Part shown: positions 1-11,289 of the stretch, in pieces | How positions within the stretch are numbered: the stretch's first letter is position 1 | How the letters are laid out: each line of letters starts with the position of its first letter | Assembly (NCBI GenBank): GCA_032622095.1 | Contig: CP136065.1 | Coordinates: forward strand, 36,306,732 to 36,370,731 | Direction: 5' to 3' | Length of the DNA stretch: 64,000 nt | Source of the DNA: Siphonodentalium dalli | Lineage: Eukaryota > Mollusca > Scaphopoda > Gadilida > Siphonodentaliidae | The notes under the pieces: generated by a model | What the model was told of the DNA's origin: nothing | The model's database searches: none | What the model saw: the letters and a program-made list of their open reading frames with translations, nothing else | Program-made: the position numbers and the translations under genes

Positions 1-207
1 GATCAGTCCCAAGTTTCATACGCATGATCAAGATGAGATGAAATGGGGGGGGGGTTGCGATGATGCAGAAATTATCCAGATTTTGTTATAAAAAACATGG
101 ATTGCAGAAACCGTCTCGGATTGATGATGATGATGATTGTTTATTTGTATAATATTTACAAGCTTATGACAATGGTGATAATAAACAGACAAAAATGATA
201 TTATACA

Positions 208-247
208 GGAGCGACATGGCCCAGATGGGCCGTCTTCCTGTCGCCCC
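208..247 (-). other. Conserved 3' UTR hairpin of LINE-A, copy 1
   Basis: On the minus strand, arms GGGGCGACA and TGTCGCTCC pair over nine positions (one G-U) around a 22-nt interior. The interior itself is 7 nt (GGAAGAC), a 4-bp stem GGCC/GGCC with a 6-nt loop, and one A. The same spacing is found in the other two LINE-A copies, with compensatory changes. The inferred role is recognition of element RNA by its own RT. Confidence 0.65.
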
Positions 248-665
248 TACGTATACAAACATGAAGTGGCAACTAATGAAGTGAAGTGATAATGAAAATG
301 ATAGAATGTAGTTCATAATAGACAAACAAGGTATCCAAACCACTTATGGGATGCATCTACATGCATGTGTTAATACATATGTATTGGTAATTTTCATGGG
401 CTTATAATAAATCTGTCATTAATGATGGGGTATGGCCGGGGCTGTTTTAATTCTTCATTGGTTAAGAAAATAATGGCTTCCGATTATCAAATGCATTGAA
501 TGATCGTTGTTGCTGAAATAGGTATTTGTTTCAGGTTATCGAGGAATTCATATATCGATATGTAGGAAACAGTTTATCGTTTCGTCCCGCCAACATGTTA
601 AGGTGAACATACCAGACTGCACTACAGTTACTACAATGATGAGGGGATTAGGGGTCAATGCTATA

Positions 666-3600
666 TTAAGCCACTTTACAGTCTTGACAAAATGAGTTGT
701 TGCATTTAACTTTTGTTGCATATTTCAATAAATATTTATTTTTCAATTCTTTTTTAAACCTATTTCGAAATCTGATATTTTTCAGATTTTTATCCCATAA
801 GTTCCATATGCACGGAAACGCGTGTTTGGGTAGTATAGAAGTAAATGTCGTTCTCGGGGTTAATGCTTTCAAATTGCCAGCTTGTCGAGTATTAGCAGTT
901 GTATATTCAAACGAATTATCAAATGATTTCGGAAGGTTTCCTTTTGTCCAATCAAACACAAAAGTGGCCGATTGTAACCGATACATGTCATAAAATTTTA
1001 GAATCTTTTCTTTGCGAAATATTGGCTCTGTGTGGCTTCTATACGTTCTGTTTGCCATGATACGGATGTCTTTTTTCTGTTGTTTGAAGAGAGTATTTCC
1101 AGTGTCAGCATGACCCCAAATTGGCAACCCATATATGAGATGACTGTGGATTAGAGAAAAGTATAAAGTTTTCAAACAGTTTTTGGGAAGTATACGTTTA
1201 ACCTTATTGATGCAGTACATTGCATTGGATATCCGTGTTTTTACCATTGATATGTGATATTTGAAGGTGAGATTTTCATCAATATTAATTCCGAGGAATT
1301 TCATACATTGTTCCGGTCTAACGTTTCCAATTCGTGTTAGTGGCCCGTTGTTCAGTTTTATTTTAAGAATATTCCATTTAAAGTCATTATTAGTTGGATG
1401 TAGTAACATGTACTTACTTTTTGTTATATTAATAACCAATTTATCGCTACAGCACCAATTGTGAACTTTTTTCAATTCTGAATTAACTTGTTTTTCAATT
1501 TGGCGGTGGTCATTTCCAGAAATATGGAGGGTTGTGTCGTCTGCAAATGAAAGTATGTTCAAACACGTGCTATTGTGTATATCGTTGACCTATATGAGAA
1601 AAAGTAGCGGCCCTAACATATATCCTTGAGGCACCCCACAGCTAATATTGAGCATATTTGATTTTTCATGTTCGATTTCAACATATTGCTGTCTTCCCTC
1701 TAAGTAACTCGTGAACCATTTCTTAGTTATGCCCCTGATACCATAATGGTCAAGCTTTTGTAGGAGTATTTCATGACTGATTGTGTCAAAAGCCTTTGAA
1801 AGGTCAATAAAGATTGCTAATGTAGAGTCTCGTGTCTTTGTGTCGTTATTTTCAGCAATATGATGTAATAAATGAAGTAATGGGTGGGTTGTTGTGTGGT
1901 TTGCTCTAAATCCAAGTTGGTTTTCGTGGAGGATATCAAATTTTGTCAAGAACGAGTTTAAACGTTTATGCATAAGTTTTTCCATAATTTTAGAGAAAGC
2001 GGGAAGAATACTTATTGGTCTATAATTTTCAATATTTTCACGGGCACTATTTTTGTATATTGGTACTACTCTGGAGATTTTCATTTTTTTAGGAACAACG
2101 CCTTGTTTGAAAGATAAATTTACTATGTACGAAAGCGCGTTTGCTGTTTCATTTATAGTACTTTTCATTAGCTTCGTTGATATATTAAAAAAGTCTACAC
2201 AGATTTTATTGGACATTTTGGTGCAAATATCTTCAATCTCCGACAATGATGTTTCTGAGAGAAAGAAGTTCTTTTGGTTTTTTTCAGACATATAATCAAG
2301 AGGTTGTATATCCTGAATTTTCTCTACGTTATTAACTGTATTCTGACCTATTGTTGCGAAATATTCGTTAAATGATTGCGCAATAGTTGCCGGATCTGAA
2401 ATTGTTCTGTTTCGAAATTATATATTTTTTGGAAGACTATGTGAACATGTTGATAATTTAAGAGCATCTTTTAATATGGTCCATGTTCGTCTCATGTTAT
2501 TTTTATTTTCTTCGAGAATTGAGTTATAGTACTGGTTTTTGCTCTTCCTCTTCAGTTGTTTGAATATTTTACAATATGCTTTATATTTATCTATATTGAT
2601 TGTCGATGGCTGTGCTATTTTTTTAGTGAATAGCTTACTTTTATTCAATGATGATTGCAATAAGCCGTTTGTAATCCAAGGTTCTCTTTTGATATATTTT
2701 TTCCTTTGTTTGGTGTATCTGAGAGGGAAGGCTTGCTCATATGCTGATATATACTGTTCTATAAATTTTTCATACGCTTGTTCTGCTGAATTGCAGCCGA
2801 AAACTGAGTCAAACGATAGACTGCCTAGGATTTCTTTAAATGAATTTATATTTTTTTCATTAATTATTCGAATGGGTTCTAGGGATTGTTGTGCTGAGTT
2901 AATATAATTTTTTATGCAATTCATTTTCAATGTAGTACGTTGCAAAATGATCAGAGACATCTGATAATATAATTCCGCAGTCATAGTTCCACTTCGAGTT
3001 CGTATGGATATGGTCAATTAATGTTGCTGAGTATTCCGTGACCCAAGTAGGTTTTGTAATCACAGGGAGGTAACCCCGCTCAAATATGTTATCTATAAAA
3101 TCTCCGGTTTTCGTATGATTATCAGAGTTTAGTAGGTCAATGTTGAAGTCCCCAATCTAATATGCTTTAGCGTGCGATTCATTGAGTTTGACCATTATGG
3201 CATCTATATAAGTCATGAATTCATCGATATCTGCTCGTGGGGCTGTGTTAGGTCTGTATATTACTCCTACCACATATGAGTTATTTTTGTTAGGATTAAT
3301 TTCAACAAATAGCGTTTCTGCGACGTGTGGTATAAATATAGATAAGTCATGTCTATTTCTAAATGTTATGCCATTTTTTATAAATAATCCAACCCCACCT
3401 CTACCATCGTCGTTATCTGGACGCGTTGCATATTCGAAAGGTTGATACCCCGGTAATATATATGTTTCCTTGATCCGGAATATTTCAGATAGGGCTATGA
3501 CATCGAAGATATTGTCGTTGTTTTGGATATTACATAATAAGTCTTTGAATGAATCCCAGTTCGCATTTAGACTTCGGCAGTTAAGGCCTAATAATGAGGT

Positions 3601-3777
3601 GCCTTTCTTTGATTGTTTTATATTGGCCCGGAATTGAGTGGGTGCATAATAATCACAAGAGTGGTTCATGAGTTCGTATGGGTCGATTTTTTCATCACAG
3701 TCATCTCTCCCATATCTGTTTGTGAAGTCATATGTTTTACCAGCCTGGAGTTCACCAAGATTTATTTCACCGATCAT
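666..3777 (-). pseudogene. LINE-A copy 1 ORF2: APE endonuclease + reverse transcriptase, frameshifted
   Basis: The protein is split into open pieces at 3777-3157, 3017-2418, 2291-1590 and 1562-666. The first piece is the endonuclease: LLGLNCRSLNAN, then IALSEIF, then VVGVIYRPN. After a stop near 3158 the frame continues with GDFNIDLLN and the SDVSDHF block. The RT follows, with NYRPISILPAFSK, FIDLSKAFDTISHEILL, CGVPQGYMLGPLLFLI and the catalytic FADDTTL box just after a frame change near 1562-1590. The C-terminus ends in KCNNSFCQDC. The protein copies element RNA into DNA at a nicked target. It opens with a plausible ATG at 3777. Several lesions make it non-functional. Confidence 0.88.
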
Positions 3778-3990
3778 GATATTTATTGTTTTCCTTTTTT
3801 GAGTTATTACTAAAGCCCAATTGGTGACATTCTAGAATTATGGAGAGGCGCTCGAGCATAATTAGACATAGGTGGTTTGGATATTCAATATCAAATACAT
3901 TCTGGATAAACATAAATATAATTTAGAAATATATTGGTGGGAAAGCGTTGCATTCGTTTGTTCCATTGTATTAAAATAAATAAAATATTT

Positions 3991-6420
3991 TGGATTTTAG
4001 CTACATTACTGGTGTCTATGTAATATAGTCCGCTCATATATATGTTTATAATGTATAGTTATTTACTATAATGACATGTGTGGGGAAGTATATCCTTATC
4101 ACATGGTTAAGTTTCTTTTGTTATTTATTTATTATGAATTTTGAGATTCATTTGATTACTATTTATTTTCGTAATGGGTTAAAATTTATCAAACGAATAG
4201 TATATTCCAGTATTCCAACTATAAACGTGTAAATCAAGGTAAACGTGTGTCCTGCCACAGCACCGCCATGTCAGTGACCCATATATAGAATATCGCCAAA
4301 ACACGCAGAATGAATATAAATACGAAGGAAGATTATACCATAATTCATGTATATATATAATGCCAATTCCAGTGTTTCAGATCGGAACATCGACATAACC
4401 ATTCTCTGACAGGACCACCTTTACCTGGTTTGAAGAATTAAAGATGGCCTATCTCTTCGCGGTGTTTCTTATTACATCTGTGAGACAGTTTTAGAACAGA
4501 AATTCGGGCGAAAATGTTCGGAGTACTCGAAGAGTGTAGTACGAAGGGTAACTCTATCTTGTTAGAATCCTCAATTATGGTTTTTTTATTTGAAAAAATT
4601 GTTGTTGTATTTGTGGCATGGAAGAGATAGACCATTCCTGCAATAAATTATTGTATATACTAAAAACAATAAAGGTATAATCAATACAATAACAATAATA
4701 GCAAAAGTCGAGAGGTTAGGGACGTCCATACTCCAGCAAGTCCGCATGCACGGCACGCCATCGCGGGCACTCCGCCACAGAAAACCGCATGGCGCCAGAA
4801 AAAGAACGGACGTACGCACACAAAATGCAAACCCACCAAAGTAAAAGACATTATAAGCAAACCCCATGTAGCTCCACCTGCTTTCGGCGCTACCGGAATT
4901 TGTCCTCAAACACATGCATGATTTATTCTTGCGAGATAATTGCACGCTATTTACAGGCAAATTCCGGAAGCATCACAACAGGCCGAACCACCGAGATGAC
5001 ACCTCACACACAGTTAGCCACGACACAGATGAATCCCGTGTGCATGCCCCCGCCCCAATCCCGACACCATACCGTTCTCCACGACAAAACTCCCGCAAGA
5101 CCATACCGCGCTAACCCTCCAGCGCATGAACGCACCCTTAGGCATAATTATGTGCAATCAAATGGTTGACACTATATCTAAAAAATTTCTCACACCTGTA
5201 TATGGACAATATTCCTTAAAGGTACTCAAACCGACCAGACGCCCCCAACCCACTATACCCCTCCGGTCCCGGAGGCAAAAAATATCCGATTCGAGCCGAG
5301 GAATCCACACATCAAAGCCCAGGACGACCAGACATCGACGCCCAAATCCCGCGACCCCACTGCCCGCGTAGCAGAACACGCCGGTCAAACGGACGGCCCC
5401 GCAGTCAAAGATGAATAACTCCAAAATCAAGTGGCTATTATTACCACCTGACTTGGAGCCATCCATCCCCATCCGCAAGACCGCCCGTCCGACAGGGAAG
5501 CTCCGCCCCACAAACAATATAGATCGCAAAACCCCAAACATCATCATCCAATCACTCCGAGGCCCGACGGACGGCCCCCGGCTCGAACCAAACGCTCTCT
5601 AAACGCGGGGCCAAAGAAACAGCAATCTAGGAGCGCCCGATCGGACCGAGCACCTTTAAAATAGACAGTGGACTGTTATGTGCTCCGCATGTATATTGTT
5701 CCTACATTCAGGTCGTTGTATCTTGTCGATCTGACGGATCCAAGTAGATTGACTGCTATATCCCGTCTTTATCTGCGTTATTTAGTGTAAGTGGGTCAAT
5801 TGGACGGGTATCAATTGAGGTAGCCTGACCTCTGTCCGAGTGTTCGACATTTTTATTGTGCCACACACAGCCGAGAATTTCGTGCGTTTTATGCGTATGG
5901 TATGAGTGTGTCTGTTTTTTGGCCATGCAGTGAATTCTCTGTATTTATTCAAAGGCGACAACTTCGAGGATAAATTTCACGAATGTTTGATGTTCTTATT
6001 TTGTTATTTTGCTGCCAGTTTTCACAGAAAGGGACACACGGAGAGTTATAGTTTTTATAGATTTTGTGTGCTGATTTGCAGTCGGATTAGTAAGTTCCTA
6101 TAGCGTTATACGTGTACATGTGCTGCATGTCCATGTGCCCCCTCCCCAACGTGCCTGATTGTTGTGGGCGGGGGGGGGGGGGGTCATACTTAGTACGGAT
6201 AGGCCTGGTTGGGTTATATTATCATTTGAGAGTAATATGGGGTTTCTGAATTTTATTATTTCTTATTAGTAGGTGGTACTTCTGTGGTTCATAAAGAATT
6301 AATTGCCTGGATATGTTTGATGGGGTGGGGGACTCATAATTGACTTTGATGATTATTGTACAGTAGGATCGGCCTGGTTGGGTTAATGATATTATTGAAG
6401 AATAATAAGGGGGTTCTTAA
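3991..6420. other. No recognised gene; AT-rich flank with a GC-rich island
   Basis: About 3990-4580 and 5640-6420 are AT-rich with no gene I recognise. A GC-rich block at about 4730-5640 stands out. It is open in several frames, but none matches a family I know. On the minus strand at 4586-4960 a short frame contains a hydrophobic run (FAIIVIVLIIPLLFLVY) that could be a membrane segment, without further support. A G-run lies at about 6168-6183. Confidence 0.4.
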
Positions 6421-6447
6421 AGGTACTTAAATATTTCTTTGCAAGTC

Positions 6448-6483
<36 letters not shown>

Positions 6484-6700
6484 ATATATATCTTTTTTAT
6501 AAATATATACAGCAGGTGTCATATAGTGTCACGAGTCTTAGTGTAGTTTGGCGGGGTGGGCACATGATGCATTTATTGTGACAGTTTAAAAGTTAAAGTT
6601 ACTTAAATATTTCTTTGCAAGTATTGTTTTTTTTTTTAGAAATATATATCTTTTTCATAAATATATACAGCAGGTGGCATATAGCAAGTAATATACTGAA
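6421..6700. repeat. Tandem duplication with poly-T, entry to the satellite array
   Basis: Two copies about 177 bp apart (from about 6425 and 6600) share a segment running from ACTTAAATATTTCTTTGCAA through a T-run to AAATATATACAGCAGGTG. The first copy has a long homopolymer T at about 6451-6479. The segment ends with the CAGCAGGTG word that heads each satellite monomer downstream. Confidence 0.75.
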
Positions 6701-6879
6701 TGTGTGTATATAAATAAGTATTACATTTCATATACTAGTTAGTAATTAGAGCCTATTGTAATGAAAAGGCAACTGCATTTAATTTAATTTGTTAAGTAAA
6801 CTTCAAATCACAAATAGTGTGGTATCTTTTAGATATAGTTTAATTTATTAAGTTATATGAATATATTAGTATGCCACTT

Positions 6880-8290
6880 GTTCCAGGCCAATATATGGAT
6901 TATAACAAGCAGCATACAATAATATTTTATATTTAGCCAGCAGGTGTCATATAACATATAATATACCATATATCTGCACATAAATAGCTAATAAATTTCA
7001 TATAATGTTCAGCAGTTATATGAATATACTAGTATGCCACTTGCTCCAAACCAGTATATGGATTATAGCAAGCAGCATACAATAATATTTTATATTTAGC
7101 CAGCAGGTGTCATATAACATATAATATACCATATATCTGCACATAAATAGCTAATAAATTTCATATAATGTTCAGCAGTTATATGAATATATTAGTATGC
7201 CACTTGTTCCAAGCCAATATATGGATTATAACAAGCAGCATACAATAATATTTATATTTAGTCAGCAGGTGTCACAGAACATATAATATACCAGATGTCT
7301 GCACATAAATAGCTATTAAATTTCATATAATGTCCAGCAGTTATATGAATATACTAGTATGCCACTTGCTCCAAGCCAATATATGGATTATAACAAGCAA
7401 AATACAATAATATTTTATATTTAGGTAGCAGGTGTCATATAACATACAATATACCAGATGTTTGCACATACATAGCTATTAAATTTCATATAATGTTCAG
7501 CAGTTATATGAATATACTAGTATGCCACTTGCTCCAAACCAGTATATGGATTATAGCAAGCAGCATACAATAATATTTTATATTTAGCCAGCAGGTGTCT
7601 TATAACATATAATATACCATATATCTGCACATAAATAGCTAATAAATTTCATATAATGTTCAGCAGTTATATGAATATACTAGTATGCCACTTGTTCCAA
7701 GCCAACATATGGATTATAACAAGCAGCATACAATAATATTGCATATTTGTCAACAGGTGTCATATAACATATAATATACCAGATGCTTGCACATAAATAG
7801 CTATTAAATTTCATATAATGTTCAGCAGTTATATGCATATACCAGTATGACACTTGTTCCAAGCCAATATATGGATTATAACAAGCAGTATACAATAATA
7901 TTTTATATTTAGTCAGCAGGTGTTGTATAACATATACTATAGCAGATGTTTGCACATAAATAGCTATTAAATTTCATATAATATTCAGCAGTTGTATGAA
8001 TATACTAGTATGACACTTGCTCCAAGCCAATATATGGATTATAACAAGCAACATACAATAATATTTTATATTTAGTCAGCAGGTGTCATATAATATATAA
8101 TATACCAGATGTTTAAATTTCATATAATGTTCAGCAGTTATATGCATATACGAGTATGCCACTTGTTCTAAACCAATATATGGATTATAACAAGAAGCAT
8201 ACAATAATATTTTATATTTAGTCAGCAGGTGACATATAACATATAATATACCAGATGTTTGCACATAAATAGCTATTGAATTTCATATAG
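6880..8290. repeat. Satellite array, 163-bp monomer
   Basis: The word CAGCAGGTGTCATA (or a near match) recurs at 6938, 7101, 7263, 7426, 7589, 7751, 7914, 8077 and 8223. Spacing is 162-163 bp apart from one short 146-bp unit. Each monomer carries the same order of words: ATAATATACCAG, GCACATAAATAGCTA, TTCATATAATGTTCAGCAG, TATGCCACTTG and ATATATGGATTATA. Short reading frames in the array are by-products of the repeat. Confidence 0.95.
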
Positions 8291-10230
8291 TGTACAAATC
8301 GTTTGTACATACATGTGTTATGTGTTATCATGTTATTTCAGCAAGCAGGTGGCATATGTATGTACATAATCATACATTAAGTACCATATAATGTATCAAT
8401 TGTTTCATATACCAGATGTTATGTGTAATCTTTTGAAAAGTGAAATAACATTGTATGTAGTTTAATTCAGTCAATAAGAATACTAGAATACTATTATTCA
8501 GTCATTAAATATACCAGTATAAAACTTGCTCCAAGCCAGTTTATGGATCAGGACAAGCAGCACGCAAATATATTTTATTTTTAGCCAGCAGGTGGCATAT
8601 AAAAAATAAGGTATCAAATGTATGTACATAGTCATTAGGTTCCATATAATGTACCAATTGTTTCATTGACCAGATGTTATGTGTAATCTTTTGAAAAGTG
8701 AAATAACATTGTATGTAGTTTAATTCAGTCAATAAGAATACTAGTATATTATTATTCAGTCAATAAATATACCAGTATACAACTTGCTCCAAGCCAGTTT
8801 ATGGATCAGGACAAGCAGCACACAAATATATTTTATTTTTAGCCAGCAGGGGGCATATAATAAACAATTTATAAATATGTCTATATAAATAAGCATTACA
8901 TTCCATATACCAATTAGTATGTTGAGCTTATGATAATGAAAAATATGTCTATATAAATAAGCATTACATTTCATACACCAATTAGTATGTTGAGCTTATG
9001 ATAATGAAAAGGCAACTGTATATAATTTAATTTATTCAGTAAATTTCAAATCACAAATAATGTGGTATCTTATGGAGATTGTTTAATGTATTCAGTTATG
9101 TGACTATATCAGTATGCCACCTGTTCCAAGCCAATATATGGATTACAACAGACAGTATACACTAATAATTACATTTAGCTAGTAGGTATCATATTACAAA
9201 TAGTATTCCAGATGTTTGATCACACATAGCTATTAAATTTTATATAATGTACAAATTGTTTGTACAGATAATGTATTATGTTATTTCAGCCAGCAGGTGG
9301 CATATAATGAAATAAGGTACCAACTGTATGTACACAGTCATTAAGTTCCATATAATGTACCAATTGTTTCATTGACCAGATGTTATATGGAATCTTTTGG
9401 AAAGTGAAATAACATTGTATATAGTTTTATTTATTCAGTCAATAAATATACTAGTATATTATTATTCAGTCAATAAATATACCAGTATACAACTTGCTCC
9501 AAGCCAGTTTATGGATCAGGACAAGCAGCACACAAATATATTTTATTTTTAGCCAGCAGGTGGCATATAATAAACAATTTACAAATATGTATATATAAAT
9601 AAGCATTACATTCCATATACCAATTAGTATGTTGAGCTTATGATAATGAAAAATATGTTTATATAAATAAACATTACATTTCATACACCAATTAGTATGT
9701 TGAGCTTATGATAATGAAAAGGCAACTGTATATAGTTTAATTTATTCAGTAAATTTCAAATCACAAATATATGCAGGTGGCATATAATGAAATAAGGTAC
9801 CAACTGTATGTACACAGTCATTAAGTTCCATATAATATACCATTTGTTTCATAGACCAGATGTTATGTGGAGTCTTTTTGATAGTGAAAAAAACATTGCG
9901 CATAGTTTAATTTGTTCAGTCAATAAATATAAAAGTATACTATTTTTCAGTCAATATATATACTAGTATACAACTTGTTCCAATCCAGTTTATAGATTAG
10001 GACAAGCAGCATACAAATATATTTTTTATTTAGCCAGCAGGTGACATATACTAAACAATATATCAAATGTGTGCATATAAATAAGCATTACCTTCCATAC
10101 AAATTAGTATGTATAGCCTATGATAATGAAAAGACAACTCTATGTAATTTAATTTGTTCAGTAAATTTCAAATAACAAATAATGTGGTATCTTTTGGATT
10201 CAGTTATATGAATTAAAGGACTACTCTTTT
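8291..10230. repeat. Diverged satellite with ~710-bp higher-order repeat
   Basis: Satellite words continue, but the monomers are diverged and arranged in longer units. The stretch near 8756-8974 is nearly repeated at 9466-9684, a 710-bp offset, and 8340-8760 is echoed by 9280-9480. In this part the head word is usually GCAGGTGGCATAT instead of GCAGGTGTCATAT. It appears near 8341, 8585, 8843 (a GGGGG variant), 9290, 9553 and 9773. The array ends near 10230. Confidence 0.85.
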
Positions 10231-10355
10231 TACAGTAGTTTGATATGTTGAGAATTTTACATGTCTTATTCAAGGATAACTATATATGTACACAAATAAT
10301 TATGCAAAGATGCAAAGATTGGCCATGCCATTGGCCTTCAATATGTATTTATTAT

Positions 10356-11286
10356 TTAGATGTCAGAAGAAGTATTAATAACTTTCTTCTGTTGATTGAC
10401 TGTATATTTTACAAAAAGTTTGCCATTGTAACTCCAAGAGTCTTCTACACTCGTTTCTTTTGCTTTCTTGATTAGCTTGCTGTTTAGTTCTGTGAGGTCC
10501 TCCTTTATAACAATTTTTTGTCCTTTTAGTTGCCTACTGGTCTGAATCACCAGATTCTTCACCCTCCTTGTCACAAATTGACATATGATGCCTCTGTTTT
10601 GGCTATTCACATATGGCCCGAGTCTGTGGGCAATACTTATGTTCTCTTTGTTTAGTTTTAACTTTAGGTTATTCTGCAGTATTTTAACAACTTCAGATTC
10701 ACATTCATCGGCTGTTTCCCCCTTCTTGTCGTTTCCAATACTATATATCCTTATGCTATCTTTGCGTGTTTGTTGCTCGAGTCTGTTTAGCTTTTCGTGT
10801 AGTTTGATGTTTTCTAGGGTAATATTGTTTATAGTTATATCTTTTTTTTACAGAATCATCTTTCAGTTCAGTAATTTTCTTGTCCATATTGTCCATTCTT
10901 GTTTCTGTGTCAAACATTTTTCCCTTGAATTCTTCGTTTACAATTTCTACTTTTTGTCAAGTCAATTTTCATTTTTTCCAACTTCTTGTCCAGATCTTCA
11001 GTCTTCACCAACGGCATTAATTGTTGATTTAGGTGATCTTTTGTTACTAATGCTTCCAATTTTGTGTTCATTGAGTTTATTTCCGCCAGTATTTTGTCAA
11101 GTTGGTTTCCATCATTTTTCACTTTTTCAGGACCGAATTGTACTGTTTTCTGAATTTGACCATTTCCATTTGTGATAATTTTCTGCTTTTTTAGTTTTTA
11201 GAAGCGCCCTTATCTTGCCCCGATGACAAGCTGTCATCCGCACTCGAAGTAGAGCTCATTGGAGTGCTGCGTGTTTTTCCTGACAT
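10356..11286 (-). pseudogene. Orphan L1-like ORF1 (coiled coil plus RNA-binding C-terminus), frameshifted
   Basis: On the minus strand an ATG at 11286 opens MSGKTRSTPMSSTSSADDS, a Ser/Thr-rich head. A helical, charged segment follows (11122-10910, with ILAEINSMNTKLEALV), consistent with a coiled coil. The last open piece (10610-10356) reads GQKIVIKEDLTELNSKLIKK and then SWSYNGKLFVKY. This layout resembles L1-type ORF1 RNA-binding proteins of invertebrate elements. Frame changes near 11180, 10900 and 10610-10860 break it. No endonuclease or RT follows, because satellite DNA begins at about 10230. The 5' flank to about 11520 may be element leader. Confidence 0.6.
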
Positions 11287-11289
11287 GTT

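Larger units (their letters stand above)
119..3990 (-). mobile_element. LINE-A copy 1: non-LTR retrotransposon, near full length, decayed
   Basis: Read on the minus strand, this holds a 5' leader (about 3990-3778), a long endonuclease plus reverse transcriptase reading frame (3777-666) and a 3' UTR ending in a short ATC-repeat tail near 119-140. It is the same family as the copies at 34117-34814 and 48560-51564, judged from colinear protein similarity and a shared 3' UTR hairpin. An APE-type endonuclease followed by an RT with no RNase H fits the broad CR1/L2/Jockey group; I do not assign a clade. Frameshifts and a stop show it is inactive. Boundaries are approximate and no target duplication was identified. 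Confidence 0.85.

Noticed and set aside
4586-4960. Minus-strand frame with a hydrophobic segment
   Set aside because: A single hydrophobic run next to a GC-rich block is weak evidence; no family match, so not called as a gene.
6880-10230. Regular spacing that could suggest a CRISPR-like array
   Set aside because: The whole 163-bp unit is repeated, with no unique spacers; this is a eukaryotic satellite.
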